From positions 248,001 through 312,000 of the forward strand of contig CALSRT010000007.1 in NCBI GenBank assembly GCA_943788825.1: a stretch of 64,000 bases of DNA. Reading direction: 5' to 3'. Each line of letters starts with the position of its first letter. Within the stretch, counting starts at the first letter, position 1. The DNA is from UBA4582 sp002389265. Its GTDB lineage: Bacteria; Pseudomonadota; Gammaproteobacteria; Pseudomonadales; Azotimanducaceae. Positions 43,962 through 52,374 of this stretch are shown piece after piece. Position numbers and translations under genes: made by a program. The notes under the pieces are model-generated. The model saw nothing but the letters and a program-made list of their open reading frames with translations. It ran no database searches and had not been told where the DNA came from.

Positions 43962-45767
43962 ATGGGTGCAATTTCAAACTTTTTCGGTGATCTCAAGGTC
44001 ATCCTCGCAACGCTAACTCAATCGGCTCCGCAAGATGACCAGGTGGGCTCTCTGGCGCTACTGGTTCAACAACATGCGCGATCCCATCCGCAGGATATTG
44101 CCTTGTTGTGCGAAAACGAGGTCGTTACCTGGCAAGCATTGAATGCCCGAGCTAATCGGGTTGCACAAACACTCAAAGCTCAGGGTGTCGAGCATGGTGA
44201 CTGCGTCAGCATTTTCATGCAAAACCGGATTGAGTTTGTCGTCGCGCTGCTTGGCGTGACGAAGTTGGGGGCGATCGGCGGGTTAATCAATACTAACCTG
44301 ACACTCAAACCACTCACCCATTGCATCAGCTTGATTCAGTCGAAGAAGTGTATCTTTGGTGAGGAATTGACCGGCGCACTGGCAGAGATTCGTGGTGATC
44401 TGGACCTGCAGGACGGCAGAGATTATTTATTTGTCAGCGATAGTGGCGCCTCGAAGGCACCAGACTGGGCCCTGAATCTGAGCTGCAAAGATGCCGCCGA
44501 TGACACGCCCGATCCGGTTGAAGCGGCCAAAGTCAAACTGGGCGACAAGGCGTTTTACGTCTTCACCTCTGGCACCACCGGCTTACCCAAAGCGGCCATA
44601 GTGTCCTATAAACGCGCCTTGTTCGCGGCCGACTTATCTTCCAAGTCAGTGATGCGGATCACCCGTCAGGATCGAATGTATAACTGCTTACCGCTGTATC
44701 ACGGCACGGGCCTGATGATTGGCCTCATGGCGACCTTTCAGGTAGGTGCGTCAACGGTCATCAAGAGACGCCTGTCGGTCAGCGCTTTCTGGGACGATAT
44801 CCGCCGCTATCAATGTACGTGCTTCGTCTATATCGGCGAATTTATTCGCTACTTGATGAGCAGACCAGCACAGGCTAACGACGCGCAGAACCCTATTAGA
44901 GCCATTATTGGCAATGGTCTGCGCCCGGACATATGGGAGGCTTTTCAGTCGCGTTTCAATATCGAGCGCATTGGTGAATTCTACGCAGCAAGCGAGGGCA
45001 ATGGCGGCTTTGCCAACGTGTTTAACAAAACCTGCACCGTCGGTCTCAGCAGCGTACCGGTCAAACTGGTTAAATATGATGTCGCCGCTGACGAAATACT
45101 AAGAGACAACGACGGCCACTGCATTGAGGTCGGAAACGGCGAAACGGGTCTTTTGTTAATCCAGGTGACAGATAAATCGAAATTTGACGGCTATACCGAT
45201 GCCGAGGCCTCAGCAAAGAAACTCCTGAACAATGTACTTGAGCCGGGCGACCAGTACTTTAACAGCGGCGACCTGATGAAAACCGTGGATGTCGGCTTTG
45301 CCTTTGGGCAAAAGCACTATCAATTTGTCGATCGGGTTGGCGACACCTTCCGTTGGAAGAGTGAAAACGTATCCACCAATGAGATCGCGGAAATCATCAA
45401 CGACCACAAAGATGTCGTGTTCTCTAATATTTATGGTGTCGAAATCCCCGGCGCCGATGGCCGCGCCGGCATGGCTGCCATCGTTTTCAGGGACGACATC
45501 AATCTTGGCAATATCGATCTGACGTCACTCTCTGAGCACATCGTCAAGAATCTACCCAGCTATGCTCGGCCACTCTTTCTTCGCGTTCTGAAAGAACTGC
45601 CCACAACTACGACCCACAAACTGCAGAAAAATGACCTGCGCGCCGAAGCCTATCACCTCGACCGAGTTGATGATGACTTGCTGGTACTGAAACCCGGCAC
45701 TACCTGCTACGCCAGGTTAGACACCGACTTCTACGATAAAATCATCAGTCGCGAAGTGGCGTTCTAG
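43962..45767 (+). CDS. FATP-type (very) long-chain acyl-CoA synthetase
   Basis: A 601-residue acyl-CoA synthetase of the fatty-acid-transport-protein/FadD6 type. The AMP-binding motif is YVFTSGTTGLPKAAI; CLPLYHGTGLMIGL, RIGEFYAASEGN and NSGDLMKTV follow. The C-terminal VDRVGDTFRWKSENVSTNEIAEII is the FATP signature, where FRWKGENV is usual. It couples uptake and activation of long-chain fatty acids or sterol side chains. The gene ends within a 14-base duplicated segment holding the TAG stop. Confidence 0.94.
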   Translation: MGAISNFFGDLKVILATLTQSAPQDDQVGSLALLVQQHARSHPQDIALLCENEVVTWQALNARANRVAQTLKAQGVEHGDCVSIFMQNRIEFVVALLGVTKLGAIGGLINTNLTLKPLTHCISLIQSKKCIFGEELTGALAEIRGDLDLQDGRDYLFVSDSGASKAPDWALNLSCKDAADDTPDPVEAAKVKLGDKAFYVFTSGTTGLPKAAIVSYKRALFAADLSSKSVMRITRQDRMYNCLPLYHGTGLMIGLMATFQVGASTVIKRRLSVSAFWDDIRRYQCTCFVYIGEFIRYLMSRPAQANDAQNPIRAIIGNGLRPDIWEAFQSRFNIERIGEFYAASEGNGGFANVFNKTCTVGLSSVPVKLVKYDVAADEILRDNDGHCIEVGNGETGLLLIQVTDKSKFDGYTDAEASAKKLLNNVLEPGDQYFNSGDLMKTVDVGFAFGQKHYQFVDRVGDTFRWKSENVSTNEIAEIINDHKDVVFSNIYGVEIPGADGRAGMAAIVFRDDINLGNIDLTSLSEHIVKNLPSYARPLFLRVLKELPTTTTHKLQKNDLRAEAYHLDRVDDDLLVLKPGTTCYARLDTDFYDKIISREVAF

Positions 45768-45788
45768 AAGTGGCATTCTAGAATGCCA
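45753..45788 (+). repeat. 14-bp duplication over a stop codon, with an 18-bp palindrome
   Basis: GAAGTGGCGTTCTA (45753) is followed directly by GAAGTGGCATTCTA (45767), so the TAG stop and preceding codons are duplicated. The second copy runs into a perfect palindrome TGGCATTCT/AGAATGCCA at 45771-45788, which could fold at the mRNA 3' end. Confidence 0.85.
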
Positions 45789-45907
45789 AACGCCACCTTG
45801 CGGCGCGAGGTAAGGCCCATGTCGCCAACGTGAGCGCTGCGCTCAAACCTCTTGAGAGGATCTGACGCTGACGCCGAACACTGGTTTGTTGACTTAAGGA
45901 GACCCAC

Positions 45908-46462
45908 ATGAGTAGAACCATCGTTGGCGTGATCACGACCACCTTTGTCATTTTTATCTATGGTTTTTTGTTCTGGCAGGTCAATGCCCTGCCCTACGAA
46001 GCCTTGCAGCAAACTTCCGATGACGTCGCCGCCCAAACTATGCTTAAAGAGCATTTTCCTCGCTCAGGGAGCTACTATATTCCCGGGCGACAAAACAGCG
46101 AGGCTGACTTCATCAAGCTCGCAGAACAGGGCCCGGTGGGCTTTGTCCATATTGATATCGATGGCAAGCCTGCCTTCGATCCTGCCGTCATGATCAGGGG
46201 CCTGGTCTTGAATTTTTTGTTCGTCAGTCTGTTGGCTGGCCTGTTCAAAATAACTCGCGCGACTGAGTTTCGAGATTTCGCCAGAACCTCACTGGTTGCC
46301 GGCGCCGCTGCCGTGCTGCTGATTGACGGTGGCAACATCGTCTGGTGGTCAGCACCCATTAACTGGCAAATCTGGTTCAGCATTTATCACTTCACCACCT
46401 TCGTCATTGCCGGCCATCTACTGGGTATTTTTATGAAAACCAAGGCCTCAACAATTGGATGA
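45908..46462 (+). CDS. Hypothetical inner-membrane protein
   Basis: A 184-residue protein with about four membrane segments: residues 5-27 (VGVITTTFVIFIYGFLFW), 95-115 (LVLNFLFVSLLAGLF), about 125-142 and 150-172. The loop between the first two is polar and probably periplasmic. A good ribosome site (AAGGAGA, about seven bases before ATG) supports translation. I do not recognise a family. The gene follows the FATP-type synthetase on the same strand after 140 bases. Confidence 0.75.
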   Translation: MSRTIVGVITTTFVIFIYGFLFWQVNALPYEALQQTSDDVAAQTMLKEHFPRSGSYYIPGRQNSEADFIKLAEQGPVGFVHIDIDGKPAFDPAVMIRGLVLNFLFVSLLAGLFKITRATEFRDFARTSLVAGAAAVLLIDGGNIVWWSAPINWQIWFSIYHFTTFVIAGHLLGIFMKTKASTIG

Positions 46463-46636
46463 TCGAACGCGCCACAACGGGTACTTTCAATGACCACAAA
46501 GCCTCAGTCACGCTGGACGCGCTTGGCCTGGAGCCATACCCTCTTACCCATTAATCTGAGTGCGGGGCAGGCCGAAGCAAGCTTTACCGATGACGCGCAA
46601 AGTTTGGTTCAGACTTGAACTTGAGAAGCAGAAACT

Positions 46637-46668
46637 GCTGCCCGTTAGGTTCATGACCTGCGGGCAGC
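46637..46668 (-). terminator. Hairpin downstream of the LLM gene
   Basis: GCTGCCCG and CGGGCAGC form an 8-bp stem with a further AGGT/ACCT inner stem and a TCATG loop. On the minus strand it lies about 30 bases after the LLM stop and is followed by TTTCTGCTTCTC, so it may end that transcript. Confidence 0.5.
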
Positions 46669-46669
46669 A

Positions 46670-46700
46670 AACTCAGCTTACCTAAAACTCAGCGCACCTA
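46670..46700 (-). repeat. 15/16-bp duplication including a stop codon
   Basis: AACTCAGCTTACCTA and AAACTCAGCGCACCTA are adjacent on the plus strand. The CTA of the second copy is the minus-strand TAG stop of the LLM gene, and the first copy repeats it. Confidence 0.75.
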
Positions 46701-47600
46701 GAAGATGGCTAACATCTCTTCAAATGCCACCATCTGCCCACCCTTGGCAGACGAGGGCACCAAGATGGGCGTTTTTATCCCCGCATCAAACCAGGCTTCA
46801 ATCCCGTCTCTAACCTGCGTTGCGGTACCGAACAGGGTCGTGTCAGCCAACCATTGATCTGTGAGAAAGTGCGGGATTCGATCTCGATCACCTGCTTCTA
46901 TCGCGGCTTCGATGCCATTCATTTCATCTTCGTAACCGGCTTCTTTCCAATAATTCCGGTAATTCGGCAACATGGCATAGGAGGTCAGCGTCTTTCGATT
47001 CACTGCCTTGGCAGCTTCAAGATCATCGCTGATACAAGTCGGGATCATGTCGCCAATAAAAAAGTCATCACTGTTTCTGGCCGTCGCCGACACCGCCGTC
47101 AACGACTCAGCCATATGGGACCGTGCGCCATTCGCAAACACCATACCCTGGCCAATATCCTCAGACAGCCCAATCATCTTCTTTCGCAAGGTCGCAAGGA
47201 CAATGGGCGGTAATTCGCCGACTCGGGGTACTGCACGTAACTCTTCCACAAAATTACGCGTATCGGTCAGGGGCTTACCCGCTGAAATACCCCGAGATCT
47301 CAAGGCAGGCTCATGACTAACACCAATACCGAATCGAAACCGGCCATCTGATACTTCGTGAATAAAGGATGCTGTTTGGGCAAAGTCTGCCACCTGCCGA
47401 AAATAGATCGGCATGATACTGGTACCAAAGACGATTTCATTCGTGGTGAATGCCAAGGCTTCGCAGAGCGCCATAGAATCCCCCATGCTTGGGGCGAAAA
47501 TACCGCTGAAGCCACGCTTCTCAATTTCAACCGCCAGCTCAATCGTTGCTTTTCGGCGGCCGGGCACGGCCGCCAGACTTAATGCGGGCATTCTGGTCAT
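46698..47600 (-). CDS. LLM-class oxidoreductase (probable F420/FMN-dependent)
   Basis: A 300-residue luciferase-like enzyme: KATIELAVEIEKRGFSGIFAPSMGDSMALCEAL, EIVFGTSIMPIYFR, VSDGRFRFGIGVSHEPAL and PPIVLATLRKKMIGLSEDIGQGMVFAN. The FGTSIMPIYFR and LSEDIGQGM blocks are those of LLM proteins predicted to use F420. The ATG at 47600 follows GAGG by eight bases; a TTG two codons earlier is less likely. It diverges from the DsbA-like gene with 153 bases between them. Confidence 0.86.
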   Translation of the reverse strand: MTRMPALSLAAVPGRRKATIELAVEIEKRGFSGIFAPSMGDSMALCEALAFTTNEIVFGTSIMPIYFRQVADFAQTASFIHEVSDGRFRFGIGVSHEPALRSRGISAGKPLTDTRNFVEELRAVPRVGELPPIVLATLRKKMIGLSEDIGQGMVFANGARSHMAESLTAVSATARNSDDFFIGDMIPTCISDDLEAAKAVNRKTLTSYAMLPNYRNYWKEAGYEDEMNGIEAAIEAGDRDRIPHFLTDQWLADTTLFGTATQVRDGIEAWFDAGIKTPILVPSSAKGGQMVAFEEMLAIF

Positions 47601-47753
47601 GATCAATTCCTCTTCCAGGTCAGTTCGATTCAGATTTTGATAACAGCTAACTTTTCCTCATCGCTAGCATGGTACACAATTCACTCGGGCCTCACCATCA
47701 ACCCCGCTAATGGGTATACTTCAGCCTTCACTGATGAGCAGGAGTCCCGCCCG

Positions 47754-48458
47754 ATGGCCAAGCGCAGCAAAAAAATTGTGGTTATACAGAAATTTTTCTT
47801 TGGCCTTGTTGGTCTGGCGGCACTGGCCGTCGTCGGCTATGCCTTGACCACCATCGTCGTGGACGCGCCGGACGGAGAGTTTATCGAGGGCAAGCATTAC
47901 TTGGTCATAGAGCAACCCCGCCGGATCCGGGGCGACAAAGTCGAAATCATGGAGTTCTTCTCCTATGGCTGCATCCACTGCTACAACTTCGACCCCTTGC
48001 TCGACGACTGGCTAGAGACTCACGGAGACGAGGTTAATATGGTTCGTAACCCAACAGTAGCCGGCGAATCCTGGCGATTGCTGGCCCAAACCTACTACAC
48101 GATGCTGGATCTTGACCTACTCAAAGAGACTCACAGCCGGATCTTTATCGAGATTCATCAACTGGGCAACAATTTCAGATCCGCCGAGGAAATCGCCGAT
48201 TGGTTTGACGGTAAAGGGACTACCCGCGCGGAATTTTTAACAGTCTTTAACTCGGCGAATATTCAACGCCGCCTGGCGAATGCCGATAATCTGAATCGCC
48301 AACTCAAGATCGTGACAATCCCCAGCATTGTCGTGAACGGTAAGTATCTGGTCAGCATTAACCGCGAAGTCGGTCCAAAACGCATGCTCGAGGTCGTGGA
48401 TTATCTGATCAAACAAGAATCTCAGCCAGTCGCTACAATCGCCAGCAGCGGTAGCTAG
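47754..48458 (+). CDS. Membrane-anchored DsbA-like thiol:disulfide oxidoreductase
   Basis: A 234-residue thioredoxin-fold protein. An uncleaved N-terminal anchor (residues 13-35, FFFGLVGLAALAVVGYAL) places it in the periplasm. The redox motif is C73-I-H-C76 in FFSYGCIHCYNF, and the cis-proline loop is VTIPSIVVNGKY. DsbA normally has CPHC, so the Ile is a variant that should change its redox potential. No DsbB partner is adjacent. AGGAG lies nine bases before the ATG. The TAG stop is the first base set of a seven-copy 14-base repeat array. Confidence 0.9.
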   Translation: MAKRSKKIVVIQKFFFGLVGLAALAVVGYALTTIVVDAPDGEFIEGKHYLVIEQPRRIRGDKVEIMEFFSYGCIHCYNFDPLLDDWLETHGDEVNMVRNPTVAGESWRLLAQTYYTMLDLDLLKETHSRIFIEIHQLGNNFRSAEEIADWFDGKGTTRAEFLTVFNSANIQRRLANADNLNRQLKIVTIPSIVVNGKYLVSINREVGPKRMLEVVDYLIKQESQPVATIASSGS

Positions 48459-48551
48459 GTGCCCCCGGCTAGGCGCCCCCGGCTAGGTGCCCCCGGCTAG
48501 GCGCCCCCGGCTAGGTGCCCCCGGCTAGGTACTCCCGGCTGGGCAGGCCTG
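48454..48551 (+). repeat. 14-bp tandem array, seven copies, starting at a stop codon
   Basis: Units of 14 bases (GCTAGGTGCCCCCG, alternating with GCTAGGCGCCCCCG) start at 48454 and every 14 bases to 48538; the sixth and seventh copies have diverged. The TAG of the first unit is the stop of the DsbA-like gene. The array is very C-rich on this strand, and every copy carries a TAG. Confidence 0.97.
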
Positions 48552-48893
48552 TTACTCGCCATGCTTCTTGTGTAGGTGTGGCGTAGATGCACTATCCCCA
48601 GACTTCATGTAGCGTTGTTCTGTGCCGGAGCGAGTGACATTTTCATAGACACCATTATCTCGTTTCACCAACTTGGTAAATCCCAGGTTTTTCAAACCAC
48701 TATTACCCACGGGTGTATTCGCCATCGGGGCGCTGGTAATGATTCGGCTCACTGGCTTTGACCCGTCCACAGCACCCAAAGCATGGCCACTCACCGCACA
48801 AACTTCCCCCCAAGTTTGTAGCTTATGAGTCATCGGGTGACTCACCTCAACGACTTCGCCGTTGTATTCACAGAAATAGTCGTAGCGTGGCAT
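48552..48893 (-). CDS. FmdB-like zinc-ribbon protein
   Basis: A 113-residue protein starting PRYDYFCEYNGEVVEVSHPM, the pattern of FmdB/CxxC-zinc-ribbon regulators. The second cysteine pair is degenerate (one Cys in GEVCAVSGH), so zinc binding is uncertain. The C-terminal part is Lys/His-rich. GGAG lies seven bases before the ATG at 48893, preferred to a GTG one codon upstream. It runs in the same direction as, and downstream of, the acyl-CoA dehydrogenase. The 14-base repeat array abuts its stop. Confidence 0.8.
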   Translation of the reverse strand: MPRYDYFCEYNGEVVEVSHPMTHKLQTWGEVCAVSGHALGAVDGSKPVSRIITSAPMANTPVGNSGLKNLGFTKLVKRDNGVYENVTRSGTEQRYMKSGDSASTPHLHKKHGE

Positions 48894-48984
48894 CACTGTC
48901 TCCTAAGCCGTTGGTCACCGATTCATCCATGAATCGGCGTCTATGGAGCTTCTACATTCAAGCTTTCACCTTCAGTCGGCGAGT

Positions 48985-50139
48985 CTAACGACCCACCAGA
49001 CTACGAGAAATCAACTCTTTCATAATTTCTGATGTGCCACCGTAAATGCGTTGAATCCGGGCATCTACATAGGCTCTCGAAATTTTATATTCGCGCATAT
49101 AGCCATAACCGCCGAAGATTTGTACACATTTGTCGGCGACTCGACCCTGCATCTCACTGGCAGCCAGCTTACACATTGAGGCCTCCGCGGGGGTCAATTC
49201 ATCGTTGATATAGCGGGCAACATACTTCTCTACCAAGGCTTTGTTCAATTCAATTTCGGTTTTCATATCAGCCAGTACATAGCGCGTGTTTTGAAAACGT
49301 GAGATCGGCTCCCCGAAGGCTTTGCGCTCCAACGTATACTCAATTGTCGAATCCAACATGCCTTCCGCTGCTGCCACACAGCCAACGCCCAAAATCAGAC
49401 GCTCTCGCGGCAGCTCGTTCATCAGATTTGCAAAACCTTTACCTTCACCACCGAGTGCCTGGTCAGCTGGAACGCGCATATCTTGGAAAAACAATTCAGA
49501 AGTATCGCCGGAATGCAGACCCATCTTCTCCAAATTCCGGCCGCGCTGAAAACCAGCCAACTGGGCATCAACCGTAAACAGCGTCATACCTTTCGCACCC
49601 TGGGTCGGGTCAGTCTTGACCGCCAAAACGATGACATCACAATGTTGACCATTGGTGATAAAGGTTTTCTGGCCGTTGACGACGTACTCGTCACCGTCTT
49701 TCACGGCGCTGGTCTTCATGCCTTGCAAGTCGCTACCCGCACCGGGCTCTGTCATGCCGATGGCACCCACACATTCACCACTGGCCATCTTTGGCAACCA
49801 ATGGAGTTTTTGTTGCTCTGTACCCAGGTGCAAAATATAGGGCGCAACAATGTCGGAATGCACGGATACGGCAGAAGCCAAAGCGCCGTAGCCAAGCCGT
49901 GAAATTTCCTCAACGACGACGCAACTGAGCTCAAATGAGGCATCAAAACCACCGTATTCTGAAGGTAGGTCAACGCACAAAAAACCATTCTCACCAAGCT
50001 TGTTCCAGAGTTCACGAGGCCAGATTTCGGCCTTCTCCCATTTCTCGTAATCCGGTTCGACTTCTGCGTCCAGAAACTTGACCAGGTTTTCCCGGAATAG
50101 GGCTTTCTCGGCGGAACTCAACTGCACGACTTCACTCAC
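48985..50139 (-). CDS. Acyl-CoA dehydrogenase (long-chain/isovaleryl-like)
   Basis: A 384-residue FAD flavoprotein that introduces the alpha,beta double bond in acyl-CoA. GAIGMTEPGAGSDLQGMKT and FITNG form the substrate/FAD site; KAFGEPISRFQNTRYVLADM and FGGYGYMREYKISRAYVDARI are in the C-terminal domain. The usual Glu of the medium-chain enzyme (YEGT) reads YGGT, as in long-chain enzymes. Those use a Glu in the helix before KAFG instead; here TIEYTLERKAFG supplies one. No electron-transfer flavoprotein gene is in the window. Confidence 0.94.
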   Translation of the reverse strand: MSEVVQLSSAEKALFRENLVKFLDAEVEPDYEKWEKAEIWPRELWNKLGENGFLCVDLPSEYGGFDASFELSCVVVEEISRLGYGALASAVSVHSDIVAPYILHLGTEQQKLHWLPKMASGECVGAIGMTEPGAGSDLQGMKTSAVKDGDEYVVNGQKTFITNGQHCDVIVLAVKTDPTQGAKGMTLFTVDAQLAGFQRGRNLEKMGLHSGDTSELFFQDMRVPADQALGGEGKGFANLMNELPRERLILGVGCVAAAEGMLDSTIEYTLERKAFGEPISRFQNTRYVLADMKTEIELNKALVEKYVARYINDELTPAEASMCKLAASEMQGRVADKCVQIFGGYGYMREYKISRAYVDARIQRIYGGTSEIMKELISRSLVGR

Positions 50140-50261
50140 GGCTTCTGCCTCTCTAGTTCAAAATTGTCATATTATTAACATCAAACGACGCGCATTCTAG
50201 GCGTTTAGCGCAAAGAATTCGACCGTCAACATAGATTTAGCATCTGGCAACTGCTCCATCC

Positions 50262-51266
50262 TCAGGACTTCAACCGCGCAATGAGTTCAGTTTGCTCATC
50301 GTCGGCCATCGAGAGTACCTGAAAGCCGGTGCGTTTGATGATGCCGCCAAAGCGTGCCTTCATGGCATCGATAACCTCTGTAGGCGTTCCAACCAGGGCG
50401 ATAGTATGGAGAATTTCATCGCTGATCAGCGCCGCCATCTCAGCCGGCTGACGACGTTTATTTAGCTGATTGAGTTCCGTCTGTAGATCACCCCAGCCGT
50501 GAACTTCCAGCACTGGACGATAAGCCTCGGTGGAGCCATAGAAGGCAATTCTATCTCGAGCGACACCAATCGCCCGCTGAATAGACACTTCATCGACGCC
50601 AGTCGCGATGATCGGCGCATAGTCCAACTCGAATTCATCCAGTGTTCGACCACTGCGTCGCAATCCTTCCTCAATGGCGGGCAGCGTGACTTCACGAATA
50701 TATTTTTCTGATGAAAATGGATGCATAATCATGCCATCGGCCACCTCAGCAGCAACGCGAGTCATGAGCGGCCCAGTCGCCGACAGATTGATTCTGGGGC
50801 GACCCGTCTGCACATCTTCTGGGATGAATGTCGATGGCATCAAGTTGTGAGTGTAGAATTCACTCACAAAATCCAATCGCTGACCCTCATACCAGCAATC
50901 ATAAATCGCGTGCATTGCCTCGATAAACTCCCGCATTTGCTGTGCCGCCTTGTGCCAGGGCATGCTAAAGCGACGCTCAATATGGGGTTTGACCTGGGAG
51001 CCAAGGCCAAGCACTAGGCGACCACCTGAAAAAGCATTCAGGTCGTGAGCCAACATGGCCATCGTCATAGGATTACGTGAAAATGCCACGGCGACCGAAG
51101 TCACCAAATCCACAGTCCGGGAATGCTCGGCCGCCAGCGTCAATGCCAGGAACGGATCATGATTGAGTTCGGCGACGCGAATCCCATCGTACCCCATTGC
51201 CTCGAGGCGTTTGGTTTCTGCTACCACGTTTTGTAGCTTACCACTGATACTGGCATCCACTTTCAT
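50262..51266 (-). CDS. LLM-class oxidoreductase (TIGR03617-like)
   Basis: A 334-residue luciferase-like protein: VAETKRLEAMGYDGIRVAELNHDPFLALTLAAEHS, VTSVAVAFSRNPMTMAMLAHDL, GRLVLGLGSQVKPHIERRF and PLMTRVAAEVADGMIMHPFSSEKYI. These blocks fit a group of LLM proteins predicted to depend on F420. Its Glu/His near residues 34-37 (ELNHD) lies where related enzymes bind substrate. It is 122 bases upstream of the acyl-CoA dehydrogenase start on the same strand and may share its transcript. Confidence 0.87.
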   Translation of the reverse strand: MKVDASISGKLQNVVAETKRLEAMGYDGIRVAELNHDPFLALTLAAEHSRTVDLVTSVAVAFSRNPMTMAMLAHDLNAFSGGRLVLGLGSQVKPHIERRFSMPWHKAAQQMREFIEAMHAIYDCWYEGQRLDFVSEFYTHNLMPSTFIPEDVQTGRPRINLSATGPLMTRVAAEVADGMIMHPFSSEKYIREVTLPAIEEGLRRSGRTLDEFELDYAPIIATGVDEVSIQRAIGVARDRIAFYGSTEAYRPVLEVHGWGDLQTELNQLNKRRQPAEMAALISDEILHTIALVGTPTEVIDAMKARFGGIIKRTGFQVLSMADDEQTELIARLKS

Positions 51267-51540
51267 CCCTTGCTCCTTAGTTTCATGACCAGGCCAGCCT
51301 GCCTGACGGTCACCACTAGCATGCCAGCATTGCTCTCAGGAATCTAAGCTCGGCACTCCAATAGCAAGTATTTTTAGTACTGAGCGAATTATTCCGCAGA
51401 TAATTCGACTATTTATCGCCATAAGTCACTATTTCTTCGGCGAATAAGGGTAAAATACCTTGAAATCTGCGCAGAAAACCCCATTAATAGCGCCTGCACG
51501 ATAGCACCCTACATTTTGACCAACCCATCTGGAGAATTAA

Positions 51541-52263
51541 GTGGCACAACCCGCAATAACCTTGGACGTCTGGAAAGAACTCGCCATACACAATCAAATG
51601 TTGATTCATACTGTTACTGAAGCGCTGTCTATCGATCCAGACTGCGCCGATGAAGAACTCAAAGCTGCATTGGATGCTGGTGTCAAACGGATACAAGATG
51701 CGCAAACACTCGTTAGTGCGGGCGAAGAAAAAAACAAACTCGCCATCGCTGACATCGAAAAAAAGCGGCTTGTAACAGAGAATGCGAGACTCAGACTCGA
51801 AGCTGAGTTTAAAGAACTGACTGCCGAGAAAGAAAAAGTTGACGCTCTGCTTGAGGCCACCAAAAAGTCGGCTGCGGATGAAAGTACCAAGCTCAAAACT
51901 CAGCTGGAAGAGAAAACCAAAGCGCTCAAGACGATCAACACCCAACTCGGTGATACGCCACAGAATGTCACCAAGAAGCTTAAAGCGCTGAACAAGAAAA
52001 AGTTTGACGAGACGACTGCACGCCAGCGTGCGGAAGAGGAGCTTAAGGTTGCGAAGAAGGCTAAAAGCGAGCTCACAAAAGAGGCCAAAGCAGACACCGC
52101 TAAAATCGAAAAATTGATCGAGGGTTACAAGGCGTTGCAAGCCTACTGCGACAGCCAATATGATCAACTGAAAGCCTTGATTGATGATAAAGAATCGCTG
52201 GTGACACCACCTAAGTTGGACAACGAACTGCTGGGTATTGTCGAAACAGAAGAAAGCGCCTGA
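51541..52263 (+). CDS. Hypothetical coiled-coil protein
   Basis: A 240-residue protein, Lys/Glu/Ala-rich, with long heptad-like stretches at about residues 70-130 and 150-200 (ELTAEKEKVDALLEATKKS, RQRAEEELKVAKKAKSEL). The first 60 and last 40 residues look more globular. There is no signal or membrane segment. The start is a GTG at 51541 with GGAG about six bases upstream; no ATG is suitably placed. No family recognised, and the role could be structural or scaffolding. It stands alone, convergent with the UPF0182 gene. Confidence 0.75.
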   Translation: MAQPAITLDVWKELAIHNQMLIHTVTEALSIDPDCADEELKAALDAGVKRIQDAQTLVSAGEEKNKLAIADIEKKRLVTENARLRLEAEFKELTAEKEKVDALLEATKKSAADESTKLKTQLEEKTKALKTINTQLGDTPQNVTKKLKALNKKKFDETTARQRAEEELKVAKKAKSELTKEAKADTAKIEKLIEGYKALQAYCDSQYDQLKALIDDKESLVTPPKLDNELLGIVETEESA

Positions 52264-52313
52264 TAAACCGTCTCTGTGCTATGGCGCCTTGGCGCCTGGC
52301 GCAGACTGACTAT

Positions 52314-52374
52314 TACCGCGTTGACCTACCCCTTGATTACCCCGTTGACTTCCCTTACCCCCGTTGACTTACCA
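52314..52374. repeat. Degenerate ~13-14-bp tandem repeat abutting a stop codon
   Basis: About four imperfect copies of TACCCCGTTGACT lie between the convergent coiled-coil and UPF0182 genes. The array ends at the CTA that is the minus-strand TAG stop of the UPF0182 gene (52375-52377). Confidence 0.7.

Noticed and set aside
46490..46618. A 42-codon plus-strand ORF after the membrane protein
   Set aside because: Protein-like in part, but short, with no ribosome site and no recognisable family. It could be a remnant; the evidence is too thin to list.
51484..52167. A 227-codon minus-strand ORF
   Set aside because: It is antisense to the coiled-coil gene, Phe/Leu-rich as expected from the complement of Lys/Glu codons, and has no ribosome site.
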